The notes under the pieces are model-generated. The model saw only the letters and a program-made list of their open reading frames with translations. It was not told the DNA's origin and made no database searches. The position numbers and the translations under genes are program-made. Shown piece after piece: positions 47,958 through 57,207 of a stretch of 57,937 bases of DNA; the first letter of the stretch is position 1, and each line of letters opens with the position of its first letter. The stretch comes from Candidatus Daviesbacteria bacterium. GTDB taxonomy: Bacteria; Patescibacteriota; Microgenomatia; Daviesbacterales; UBA10151. The stretch spans positions 1-57,937 of the forward strand of contig JAKFWZ010000053.1 of NCBI GenBank assembly GCA_021731695.1, read 5' to 3'.

Positions 47958-48329
47958 ATGAGAGACAAGAAGGATAAAGGTTACCACAAGCTATTAATTT
48001 GGAAAAAATCCTTCGAATTGGTCCTCGAAATATACAGAGTTACAAAATATTTCCCAAAATCTGAAGAATTTGGCTTGGTAAGTCAATTAAAGCGAGCAGC
48101 AGTTTCTGTAGTTCTGAATATCGTTGAAGGAAATAGGCGAGCGACTAAAAAGGATTTTCTACATTTTCTCAATATAGCGCAAGGATCATTATCAGAGATA
48201 GAAGCTGCCCTCGAATTAAGCTTAGGGTTAAACTTTTTGAATGAAGGAGAATACGAAAATATTGACAACAAGGTCTCTGAGCTTGCTTATCTAGTGGGAG
48301 CATTCGTTAAATCTCTGAATAAACATTAG
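47958..48329 (+). CDS. S23-type four-helix-bundle protein (23S rRNA intervening-sequence protein family)
   Basis: YHKLLIWKKSFELVLEIYRVTKYFPKSEEFGLVSQLKRAAVSVVLNIVEGNRRATKKDFLHFLNIAQGSLSEIEAAL. Confidence 0.9.
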   Translation: MRDKKDKGYHKLLIWKKSFELVLEIYRVTKYFPKSEEFGLVSQLKRAAVSVVLNIVEGNRRATKKDFLHFLNIAQGSLSEIEAALELSLGLNFLNEGEYENIDNKVSELAYLVGAFVKSLNKH

Positions 48330-48507
48330 TAACCTTCGAACCTTTCGACACATTCGACTCAAGCCTACTTATCCCCATTTAATATTGTGGATAACTTTCA
48401 TGATTTGTTTTGCCTATTATGACGACCCAAACTATGTATTTATCCTCTTTATAATACTCTAGGCCATAGGTATTTTCTCTGATATTTTCCTATGGGGTGC
48501 GAATGTA

Positions 48508-48536
48508 TTGACAAATAGTTTTCCCTATGCTACTCT
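48508..48536 (+). promoter_or_regulatory. Promoter TTGACA-17 bp-TACTCT facing the repeat island
   Basis: TTGACA 48508-48513; TACTCT 48531-48536. Confidence 0.6.
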
Positions 48537-48557
48537 CGATGAGAATACGTTAACGAA

Positions 48558-48689
48558 ATGTTCAATATTAACCTGAAAAGAGATTTAAGAAGAAAAAGAA
48601 GTTTTGATAATAAAGATCAGATGTCTTCTCAGGTCAAAAAGATACTTGAACAAAAAGGACAGGGATTAATAGTAATGGTTAGGGGTTGA
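48558..48689 (+). CDS. Possible 43-aa basic peptide
   Basis: MFNINLKRDLRRKRSFDNKDQMSSQVKKILEQKGQGLIVMVRG*, 22 nt after a promoter. Confidence 0.35.
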   Translation: MFNINLKRDLRRKRSFDNKDQMSSQVKKILEQKGQGLIVMVRG

Positions 48690-48772
48690 TACGTTTTAAA
48701 AAGGATTTTGGGGGTTTGGTTGACTTTTAAATGAAGGTGCTGAGAAGCCTTCTTCGCGATATGATTGGCAAT

Positions 48773-48908
48773 AAGCAGACGGATTGCCAATCTTGCAAGG
48801 TCATAAAGCATAGCTTGCGATCTAACGATCTAAAGCAGACGGATTGCCAATCTTGCAAGGTCATAAAGCATAGCTTGCGATCTAACGATCTAAAGCAGAC
48901 GGATCGCG
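48773..48908. repeat. Two identical 60-bp tandem units plus partial flanks
   Basis: 48781-48840 identical to 48841-48900. Confidence 0.98.
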
Positions 48909-49350
48909 AAGAACCAAAAAAGTTTTTTGGTAACTTCAATTGACAGTTAACCGGGAAGGGAAGAGTTATTTGAGAGAGGTAGGCACTTTAGAAGCGAAGA
49001 TTAAAATCAGAGCAAAAAAAAGAGCATTTAAATAGTTATAAGCGTAGCTTGCAGAGTCATAACGCTAAGCGGAACTATCGCAAGGATCTTTTTAGAAGCG
49101 AAGAAGGAGCAAAAAAAAGAGCATTACTACCGCAGACGGACTCGAATAGCAATGCCCTTTTTGATTATTACAATGATAACTTCAAGAGCAGTTAGAAGTT
49201 ATCATCATTTACTTAGAATTTCATATTCTGGGGTTTCTGTCAAGGGGTGAATTTGAGGCTAAATTGCATAGATTGCAATTTTTCACTCAAAATATTGAGT
49301 AAATAAGTGATACGAAATTTTGGGGTTAGGATCAGGGGGTAATTATTAGC

Positions 49351-49670
49351 ATTGGGGACTAAACAGCACACCCTTTTGGCTTCGCCAAAAGCAGGACAGG
49401 GATTAATTGGTGAGTGCATTAAGGTGAGGTAGTACTTTGAGCTGGGGACTAATCTAGGGCAGGGATTAGTTCCCAGTCCACAGCATTACTTCATCTTTTT
49501 TTGTTGGTTGGGGACTAAGCAGTACACCCTTTTGGCTTTGCCAAAAGCAGGGCAGGGATTAGTTCCCAGTTGAGACCACAACCCTTTTTCGTGGAGACTA
49601 ATCAGCACACCCTCCGCCTTCGGCGGAGCAGGGCAGGGATTTAGATTCGAAGAATCGCCTTGTTCCCAGT
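49351..49670. repeat. Four related cruciform/hairpin repeats (GGGGACTAA...hairpin...GGCAGGGATTAG)
   Basis: Copies near 49354, 49444, 49510 and 49594; three carry an inner hairpin, one lacks it. Confidence 0.9.
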
Positions 49671-49677
49671 ATAATTT

Positions 49678-49762
49678 CGTTATTCGTTATTCGTTATTCG
49701 TTATTCGTTATTCGTTATTCGTTATTCGTTATTCGTTATTCGTTATTCGTTATTCGTTATCC
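49678..49762. repeat. Heptanucleotide tandem array (GTTATTC)n
   Basis: About 12 units; overlaps stop codon of 49750-50196 gene. Confidence 0.97.
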
Positions 49763-50196
49763 GTTTTGATACTTTTCACTTTCTTTATTAACAGGGTAAG
49801 CATTTTTCCGACATGATCAAATTTATCATCTAAAGCTAAAAATTCCTCTTTTGTACAGTAATCTCTATTAAAAGCGGTTTTTAAATGTTCTCTTGACTCG
49901 TGGCATGATGCCTGTGCAAAGATTAAGAATCTGGAGTATTCCCGGGGATAAGACCTCCGGCCATAGCCCTCAGCAATATTAGATACTATGGAGTGTACAG
50001 ATCTTAAGAATTGATCTATTAGGCTATAAATTTCAGATTTTGGAAATTTCCTCGTCAGCTGAAATATTGATCTATCTAATTCTTCAGCCAAAATATATAC
50101 CCTTAAGTTTCTATATCCAAGCATTAAATTGAGCATAGCACAGAGTAAAAAGCGAACAACGACGAACGAAAAACGACTTATCCACCACTTATCCAC
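49750..50196 (-). CDS. S23-type four-helix-bundle protein, second copy
   Basis: GYRNLRVYILAEELDRSIFQLTRKFPKSEIYSLIDQFLRSVHSIVSNIAEGYGRRSYPREYSRFLIFAQASCHE. Confidence 0.9.
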   Translation of the reverse strand: MDKWWISRFSFVVVRFLLCAMLNLMLGYRNLRVYILAEELDRSIFQLTRKFPKSEIYSLIDQFLRSVHSIVSNIAEGYGRRSYPREYSRFLIFAQASCHESREHLKTAFNRDYCTKEEFLALDDKFDHVGKMLTLLIKKVKSIKTDNE

Positions 50197-50297
50197 AAAA
50201 TTTACTCAATGACTATCTTGTAGTAAATTTATGAAAATTATTAATCGCGCAATGAAGACCTATATATAATGTATGTTAGTAAGAATTAATGGCTGAC

Positions 50298-50326
50298 TTG
50301 ACATTGTAAAATGCCTATAGTATAAT
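50298..50326 (+). promoter_or_regulatory. Consensus promoter TTGACA-17 bp-TATAAT
   Basis: TTGACA 50298-50303; TATAAT 50321-50326; ORF at 50377. Confidence 0.8.
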
Positions 50327-50376
50327 TCTTAATTCATAAATAACTTTACGCAGAAATTGCAAAAAGTTTTAATTAA

Positions 50377-51192
50377 ATGTCAATTCACGAAACACCGCAA
50401 AGAATAGAAAGAAAAGTAAACACAAATACAGGAACAGTGCTTGCTTTTCGCGTTTTATCTGCGGTAGCCTCCTTAACATCCCTAGGTGCTGATGCTGTTA
50501 ATTTTTTAACCAGTTCACGAGTTGCTGAAGCTGCCGGCTGTAAAGAAAGAGTCAGTGCGATTGATGTATGTCCGCCAGAGGGTCAAACACCAAGAGCGGG
50601 AATATTTTTAAAGGCTATATCTTATGACAACGTTAATGGTAGACCTGGATTTCAAGCAGGACAAGATAGCGATGCAGAATGGATGATTGGATGGAGATAT
50701 AGAGTTGTAAATACAGCTGATCCTAGGCAATTTATTGAGGCTATTGTTGACGCGGATGGCGACCTTATTGATCAGAGGTCAGGATCTAATTTATTTATAT
50801 TCGATGGTCAGCCCAATACAACTGAACCAATCCATGGAAAACCTGCTATAAATATAGAAATCCGAAGAAGAGATGCTTTCGATAGAACCTTAAATGAGGT
50901 TGTGCCATTAGGAGATCCAGTTATTCTTCCTTCAGCAGTTAACTGTACTCCTTTAGAAGCAACGCTGAGAACAAATAAGGAATATTTAACTCAACCAACA
51001 AAACCAACTCCTACTAAATCGGAATTTGTTCCGCCAACACCAGCAGCAACTCCAACGCCAAGAGTGCCAGTTGTAAAAGTTCCTGTACAGCTTCCAAGAA
51101 CTGGAGATGGGAGTGCGCAAAGACCACTAGAGGAACTTTCTGAAGCTGAAAGACGATTAATTGAAGAATATCCAGCAGTTCCAAGACAATAA
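50377..51192 (+). CDS. Hypothetical surface protein with PT-rich C-terminal region
   Basis: Hydrophobic N-terminal stretch, KPTPTKSEFVPPTPAATPTPRVP. Confidence 0.65.
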   Translation: MSIHETPQRIERKVNTNTGTVLAFRVLSAVASLTSLGADAVNFLTSSRVAEAAGCKERVSAIDVCPPEGQTPRAGIFLKAISYDNVNGRPGFQAGQDSDAEWMIGWRYRVVNTADPRQFIEAIVDADGDLIDQRSGSNLFIFDGQPNTTEPIHGKPAINIEIRRRDAFDRTLNEVVPLGDPVILPSAVNCTPLEATLRTNKEYLTQPTKPTPTKSEFVPPTPAATPTPRVPVVKVPVQLPRTGDGSAQRPLEELSEAERRLIEEYPAVPRQ

Positions 51193-51194
51193 AT

Positions 51195-51223
51195 TTGACA
51201 AAGAACTTATAGTAGTGTATATT
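51195..51223 (+). promoter_or_regulatory. Promoter TTGACA-17 bp-TATATT
   Basis: -10 box ends 12 nt before the ATG at 51235. Confidence 0.7.
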
Positions 51224-51234
51224 ACGCAAACAAA

Positions 51235-52152
51235 ATGAATAACCCAAATCTTATAACAAAACTTCTTTCTCAGTCAGGCAGATTTTTTATGCTTGGTCTT
51301 ACTTTGTTAGTTTTAACACTAGGAACTTTCTCATTAGTTAAAGGTGAACTTTTGCAAAAAGGTCCTGCAGTGGCAGTTGCAGATACTGGTGATGAAGGTA
51401 GCCAAGATGGAGGTAATGATTGTGGCTGTGATGGTGGAGATAATGGTGGAGGAGACAATGGTGGTAATGAAGGCAATTCTGGTGGTGGGAATAATGAAGA
51501 TAATAATCCTACACCCACACCTGAGCCAACCCCTCAGCAAACCCCTACACCAACTCCAACACCAACTCCAACTCCAACTCCAACTCCAACTCCAACACAT
51601 AGACCAACCCCAACTCCAACTCCAACTCCAACTCCAACACATAGACCAACTCCAACACCAACTCCTACTCCAACACCTACTCCTGTGCCTTCCGTACAAT
51701 GTCCTGTAGGGAAAATTGCTAAAGTTGTAAATTCAACTATTGTTTGTGTTTCCCAAAACCAGAATCAGAACCAAACTCAGACACAAAACAATAACCAAAA
51801 CCAAAACGTTAATACAAATGCTAATGCAACAGGCGGAACAAGCTCAAGCACATCATCTTCCTCGAGTTCGAGCAACGTTAACTTAACTATTAATAACCCA
51901 ACTAAAGAAAAAGAAATAATAAGAGAAGTAGTAAAAACAGCAGTTGTAACCCAAACAACCCCACAGGTTGTTATGCAGACAAAAGGTGATGTTAAAGGTG
52001 AGATTAAGGAATTACCAAAAACTGGTTTGCCTTTAGCTGGTTTAGCCTTAGCTTCCTTATTACCGGCTGGCGCAGGGCTTAGAAAATTCGGTAAAAAGGC
52101 AGACGAGACTTCGGCTAATTCTATCTGGACTGAAAGACAGATGGGAAAATAA
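51235..52152 (+). CDS. Surface protein with (PT)n linker and LPKTG-like C-terminal sorting signal
   Basis: N-terminal TM, TPTPTP linker, C-terminal [31 protein letters not shown]. Confidence 0.8.
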   Translation: MNNPNLITKLLSQSGRFFMLGLTLLVLTLGTFSLVKGELLQKGPAVAVADTGDEGSQDGGNDCGCDGGDNGGGDNGGNEGNSGGGNNEDNNPTPTPEPTPQQTPTPTPTPTPTPTPTPTPTHRPTPTPTPTPTPTHRPTPTPTPTPTPTPVPSVQCPVGKIAKVVNSTIVCVSQNQNQNQTQTQNNNQNQNVNTNANATGGTSSSTSSSSSSSNVNLTINNPTKEKEIIREVVKTAVVTQTTPQVVMQTKGDVKGEIKELPKTGLPLAGLALASLLPAGAGLRKFGKKADETSANSIWTERQMGK

Positions 52153-52260
52153 GTTAACTAAGGTAACTAAGGTAACTAAGGTAACTAAGGTAACTTAAGT
52201 AGCTTGAGGTTCGAAGATAAAAAGTTCTGCCCCCAATGAAAGATATTTCAATATAAACTT

Positions 52261-53298
52261 ATGAGATTTAATTTAGCTATATTCGTTAAATATTTAAAAA
52301 GAGCAAATTTCCTTTTAGCCTCATTATTTTTAATACTGTTTAGTGTTTTTTTAGCAGGTGAAACTCCAACTGGAGCCAAAGCTGCTTTTCTGAATAATAT
52401 CGTAGGAAATTTTGGTGCATCAGAAATTACATCACAGGGGCAGAGCATAAACGAAACTTTAGTCTTAACCGGATTTGCGGAGTGCTATATGAATCAGCCC
52501 TCCATAACTATTGATTTTAATGATATTCACCCTGAAGATCCGATGTTCCTTTATTCAATCGAGTCTTCGCCTGTCATATTCACAAACGGTCAGATTCCGG
52601 GAAAATTAAGTTTAAGACCTTTAAGGATTACTAATTTCGGGAACGTTGTCGTTTCACCAAACACAATCTATTCAATTTATTTACAATCAACTCAGGGCCA
52701 CAGATCAAATACAATTACTGTAACAACACCTGCAACTTGTGCAACTCCTACACCTACCCCAACACCAACACCTACCCCAACACCTGATTATGCTTGTACA
52801 CCTATGCATCAGAACGCTATGGTAAATCAGGCCGTGAACTTTTCAATAGGTTCAATCAATCCTGGTAATATATGGACAGCTAACGGAGGCTCACCTTCAG
52901 CCGGAACAGGAAGCACCTTTCAGACATCATATGCCAATCCCGGAATATATGAAGTCCGCGCAAGTGATGCAATAACTGCATGTCATGTCACTGTAGTTGC
53001 TCCAACTCCAACTCCAACACCAACCCCTACACCAACACCTACCCCAACACCTAGTTACACTCCTAAGCCAACATCTACGCCGATGCCTGGCGTAATGTGC
53101 CCTATAAATCATATTCACAAGATCATTGACTCAACTCTGGTTTGTGTTTCACAAAACCAAAACCAGGAACAGAATCAAGAACAGAACAATAATCAAAACC
53201 AGAATGTTAATACAAATGCAAATGCGACTGGCGGAAAAAGTTCAAGCTCATCATCTAATTCAAGTTCAAGCTCGGTTAACGTTACTTTGAATTATTAA
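52261..53298 (+). CDS. Surface protein paralogous in part to 51235-52152, without LPXTG
   Basis: Signal-like N-terminus; PT linkers; shared [40 protein letters not shown]. Confidence 0.75.
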   Translation: MRFNLAIFVKYLKRANFLLASLFLILFSVFLAGETPTGAKAAFLNNIVGNFGASEITSQGQSINETLVLTGFAECYMNQPSITIDFNDIHPEDPMFLYSIESSPVIFTNGQIPGKLSLRPLRITNFGNVVVSPNTIYSIYLQSTQGHRSNTITVTTPATCATPTPTPTPTPTPTPDYACTPMHQNAMVNQAVNFSIGSINPGNIWTANGGSPSAGTGSTFQTSYANPGIYEVRASDAITACHVTVVAPTPTPTPTPTPTPTPTPSYTPKPTSTPMPGVMCPINHIHKIIDSTLVCVSQNQNQEQNQEQNNNQNQNVNTNANATGGKSSSSSSNSSSSSVNVTLNY

Positions 53299-53447
53299 GT
53301 TTGAAGCAAGCATATCAGGCATTTTCCCAGTTGACGAAGAAAGACATAAAGGATAAAATATACATAATCTAACATTAATATTCTTCTTTCGTTTCTGAAA
53401 TTAATGATTTCCAAAAATAAATAATCCACTAACAATTCATTCCATCT

Positions 53448-54935
53448 ATGGCTAATACACGTTCATTTAAACCAAAACCTACAACTGAAAAAGCTCCTGA
53501 AACAGAGGAGACAGTTGAAAGTGCCGGTGAGTCGAAAGTGACGAATGCGTCGAATGAGTCGGAGGTCAAAACATCCGGCAGTAACGAAGCTTCACAGGAA
53601 AGCCAGACTGCAAATTCAGAACATGCAAGATTTGAATCCCAGGGATATTCTGACCAGGGATCAGAGTCCTATAGACCAAGATATTCAAGATACGAAGGCA
53701 ATGGCGGTGGGGGATATTCGAATGGTGGAGGAGATTATAATCGCGGAGGATATAGAAGTAGAAGTAATACCGAGGATAATACCCGGGATGTTCCGACCGA
53801 AGACGTAGCAGGATATCTGGATATTATGCCTGAAGGTCATGGATTCTTAAGACCTAAATATATACCTTCTGATATGGATGTATATATTTCAGCCAGCCAA
53901 ATCCGCAGATTTAATTTAAGAGGCGGAGACTTCGTTGAAGGCGGAGCAAGACAGCCTAAGGAAAATGAAAGATATTTCGGATTGCTTCAGGTAAGTAAAG
54001 TAAACTCAAAGCCCTCAGAAGAATTTGTATCTGAAGTTGGTGCTAACGGGAGACCGGCTAAATCAAAGAGAACTAAATTTGAAGATCTGACTGCAATTTA
54101 TCCAAATAAACAGTTAAGGCTAGAAACAGGAAAATTCCCGGCTTCTCAAAGAGTGATTGATTTGATTTCACCGATTGGTTTCGGTCAAAGGGGAATGATT
54201 GTTTCGCCTCCAAAAGCTGGTAAAACCACAATTTTAAAAGATTTGGCTGCAGGAATTTCCAAAAACCATCCAGATGCAGTATTAATGGCAGTGCTTGTCG
54301 GTGAGCGTCCTGAAGAGGTGACTGATTTATCCCGGAGCATTAAAGGCGATGTTATTGCCTCAAATTTTGATGAGCCAGCTGAGAATCAAACCAGAGCAGC
54401 TGAAGTGGCTTTAGAGCGTGCGAAACGTTTAGTTGAAGAAGGTAAAGATGTTGTAATCCTTCTGGACTCTATTACAAGATTAGGCCGTGCATATAACTTA
54501 TCAGTTCCACCTTCAGGAAGAACTTTATCAGGAGGATTTGATCCTGTAGCTTTATATCCACCAAAGAAATTCTTTGGAGCGGCGAGAAATTGCGAAGAGG
54601 GCGGATCGCTCACGATTATCGGAACTGCTTTAGTTGATACAGGTTCCAGAATGGATGATTTGATTTATGAAGAGTTTAAAGGTACGGGAAACATGGAGCT
54701 TCATCTTGATAGAAAACTTGCGGAAAGAAGAATCTTCCCGGCAATTGATATCTCTGCTTCAGGCACAAGACAGGAACAGCTTATGTTTGTTAAGGAAGTT
54801 TATGACAAGATGGTTGTGATGCATAGAATGTTAAGGCTTCTAAATGATAGCGAACAGACTGATTTGTTTTTGCAACAACTGGCGAAGACTGATACTAATG
54901 AAGAATTCCTTTCCTCCTTAAAAGACTTCAAATAA
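53448..54935 (+). CDS. rho: Transcription termination factor Rho with low-complexity N-terminal extension
   Basis: GYLDIMPEGHGFLR, GFGQRGMIVSPPKAGKTTILKDLA, VLLDSITRLGRAYN. Confidence 0.96.
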   Translation: MANTRSFKPKPTTEKAPETEETVESAGESKVTNASNESEVKTSGSNEASQESQTANSEHARFESQGYSDQGSESYRPRYSRYEGNGGGGYSNGGGDYNRGGYRSRSNTEDNTRDVPTEDVAGYLDIMPEGHGFLRPKYIPSDMDVYISASQIRRFNLRGGDFVEGGARQPKENERYFGLLQVSKVNSKPSEEFVSEVGANGRPAKSKRTKFEDLTAIYPNKQLRLETGKFPASQRVIDLISPIGFGQRGMIVSPPKAGKTTILKDLAAGISKNHPDAVLMAVLVGERPEEVTDLSRSIKGDVIASNFDEPAENQTRAAEVALERAKRLVEEGKDVVILLDSITRLGRAYNLSVPPSGRTLSGGFDPVALYPPKKFFGAARNCEEGGSLTIIGTALVDTGSRMDDLIYEEFKGTGNMELHLDRKLAERRIFPAIDISASGTRQEQLMFVKEVYDKMVVMHRMLRLLNDSEQTDLFLQQLAKTDTNEEFLSSLKDFK

Positions 54936-55047
54936 TTGATTAGTGATTACAGATTAACGATTAAAGAATAAATCGCAATCCAAAAAATCATTAATCATTA
55001 ATCATTAATCCTCATTCTTTTTTCTGTGGTAGAATATTTCGGACTTC

Positions 55048-56166
55048 ATGAATTCTTTTCTGTCGGATCTTAAATCCCTATTCAAATATCTTATCGTTTA
55101 TCAGACTGCGAAGACAGCCAGAATTGCCAAAGGACTGGAAGGCTTTAAAAACAAGACCGCCGAAATTCTTATGCATAGGCGGGGGAGGATGCAAAAATAT
55201 TTTTTCCATGCCTCAATGCTTGGGCTTGTAACTATTGGATTGGTTTCCTCCGGGATTTTTGGTTCAGATGCGATTGTGGTTAAGTCTTTCCCTGGAGTAG
55301 GCGAACCTGATCCTACAGTGATTGAAACATTTGATCCAAATGCTTCGGGTTTAAGTCTTAAAGCTTTGATTGATTTTAAAACCTCAGTTTCAGAAAAACC
55401 CCGCTCTGAAATTATTGAATATGAAGTCCAAAATGGAGATACACTTTCTACGATCGCTGAGAAATTCGGCATTTCCCAAGACACGATTAAATGGGCGAAT
55501 GATATGGAATCAAAAGACAGCATTAAGCCCGGTCAGAAGTTAAAAATTTTACCGGTTACAGGCGTAGCTTACACTGTAAAATCAGGTGATAATCTTGAAT
55601 CCATTGCTAAAAAATTTGATACAGGTTCGCAGGGAGTTTTAGATTTTCCGTTTAATGACGTGCCTGATGATCAAAAACTCGCAGTGGGTCAACTCCTGAT
55701 TATTCCCGATGGAGTTCCGCCTGAAGCTCGTGCGACTCCAAGACCTCAATCACGTATAGCATTTTCAACTGGTCCAAAAACTACATTCAGTGCTCCCGGC
55801 GGAGGAAACTTTATGTGGCCGACAAGCTTCCAGATGATCTCAACTAATTTTGCCTGGTGGCATCCCGGAATTGATATGGCCAATCGGGCGTCTCCTGGAG
55901 TTGCAGCCTCGGATGGCGGAACGATCGTTGTCGCCGGATGGCCTGATAATTATGGATATGGAAACAGGGTTGTGGTTGATCACGGCAATGGTTACCAGAC
56001 ACTGTACGCTCATTTATCAAATATTTATGTTTCGGTCGGGCAGAAAGTCTCAAGAGGACAAATTGTGGGACAGATGGGATCAACCGGAAGGTCAACCGGG
56101 ACTCATTTGCATTTTGAAATCCGCTATAAGGGAGTTGCTCTAAACCCCTTAGCGATTCTAAGATAA
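55048..56166 (+). CDS. LysM-LysM-M23 peptidase
   Basis: Two LysM motifs; HPGIDMANRASPGVAASDGGTIV...GNGYQTLYAHLS...GTHLHFEI. Confidence 0.94.
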   Translation: MNSFLSDLKSLFKYLIVYQTAKTARIAKGLEGFKNKTAEILMHRRGRMQKYFFHASMLGLVTIGLVSSGIFGSDAIVVKSFPGVGEPDPTVIETFDPNASGLSLKALIDFKTSVSEKPRSEIIEYEVQNGDTLSTIAEKFGISQDTIKWANDMESKDSIKPGQKLKILPVTGVAYTVKSGDNLESIAKKFDTGSQGVLDFPFNDVPDDQKLAVGQLLIIPDGVPPEARATPRPQSRIAFSTGPKTTFSAPGGGNFMWPTSFQMISTNFAWWHPGIDMANRASPGVAASDGGTIVVAGWPDNYGYGNRVVVDHGNGYQTLYAHLSNIYVSVGQKVSRGQIVGQMGSTGRSTGTHLHFEIRYKGVALNPLAILR

Positions 56167-56209
56167 GCCTCTTAAGATACTTAAGTAACTTAGGTATAAT
56201 CAAAAATAA

Positions 56210-57145
56210 ATGTTTAGCTCTTTTCTCTTTAAACTCATTTTAACCGTTATTATCTCTATTTTTATCGGTTTTCAGATTGCAAAATTTGATATACAACCTG
56301 CGGATCTTACGATACAGGAAACTACTTATAGTTTTAGAAAAATAGTGGAGCCTGAGCCTCCAAAAATAGAACAGGATCCGGCATTACAATCTCAAATTGA
56401 GCAATACCTGTCTGACAAAACAGGGGAATATGCAGTTTATGTTAAAGACTTAAAGCCTGAAGGTAAAAGAAATGCTTGTATCAGATGCGAAGAAGGATTT
56501 GAGGCAGCATCGCTCTACAAGGTCTTTTTAATGGTTGCGGTTTACCAGGCAGTTAACGACGGGAACTTTACTTTGGATACGGAAATTTCGGCAAAAATGA
56601 GTCATTTAAACGAAGTTTATGGCGGGGTTGATTTCGGTTATGAGAACTTTTCTGATGAGGAAGTTATCGGGTATACAGTTAGGGAAGCTTTAGACAGGAT
56701 TGCCCGGGTTTCTGATAATTACTCCGCAATAATGTTAGCGGAAAAAGTTGGATGGAATAGTGTTCAGGCTGTTGCTGATGAAATTGATGCTAAAAACACT
56801 TCTATTAAAAGCCCGATCACGACTTCAGCAGAGGATGTTGGTGTCTTAATGGAGAAACTCTATAACGGTCAGATGGTTTCGCTTGAATCTTCAGAGCAGA
56901 TTTTAGATACGCTGACACTTGCCCAAATAAATAATCGTATTCCTGAGAAGCTTCCGAAAGAAACAAAAATCGCCCATAAAACCGGAGAGCTTGCGGGAGT
57001 CAGAAATGATGCCGGTGTTGTTTTTTTAAACGGCAATCCGTATGTGATTGTTGAGATGAGTAAGAATTTGAAAGGTGAAGACGCGGGGGTTGAAAATCTG
57101 GCAGAGATATCAAAAATTGTTTATGACTATTACAATGCCAATTAA
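56210..57145 (+). CDS. Class A beta-lactamase-like serine hydrolase
   Basis: SLYK (SxxK), SDN, HKTGEL (KTG) motifs in order. Confidence 0.88.
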   Translation: MFSSFLFKLILTVIISIFIGFQIAKFDIQPADLTIQETTYSFRKIVEPEPPKIEQDPALQSQIEQYLSDKTGEYAVYVKDLKPEGKRNACIRCEEGFEAASLYKVFLMVAVYQAVNDGNFTLDTEISAKMSHLNEVYGGVDFGYENFSDEEVIGYTVREALDRIARVSDNYSAIMLAEKVGWNSVQAVADEIDAKNTSIKSPITTSAEDVGVLMEKLYNGQMVSLESSEQILDTLTLAQINNRIPEKLPKETKIAHKTGELAGVRNDAGVVFLNGNPYVIVEMSKNLKGEDAGVENLAEISKIVYDYYNAN

Positions 57146-57207
57146 CAATGATCAATTAACAATTGTTGTATTTGATTTCATCAAAATTTATAATTTGCAA
57201 GCACGAT

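Noticed and set aside
48731-48943. Plus and minus 70-aa ORFs in the 60-bp tandem repeat
   Set aside because: The 60-bp unit is a multiple of three without stops, so open frames arise automatically; no start signals or domain.
47958-50196. Diversity-generating retroelement (Avd-like four-helix-bundle proteins)
   Set aside because: No reverse transcriptase and no template/variable repeat pair seen in the window.
50377-51192. LPRTG in this protein as a sortase signal
   Set aside because: Not followed by a hydrophobic helix and basic tail, unlike LPKTG in the next gene.
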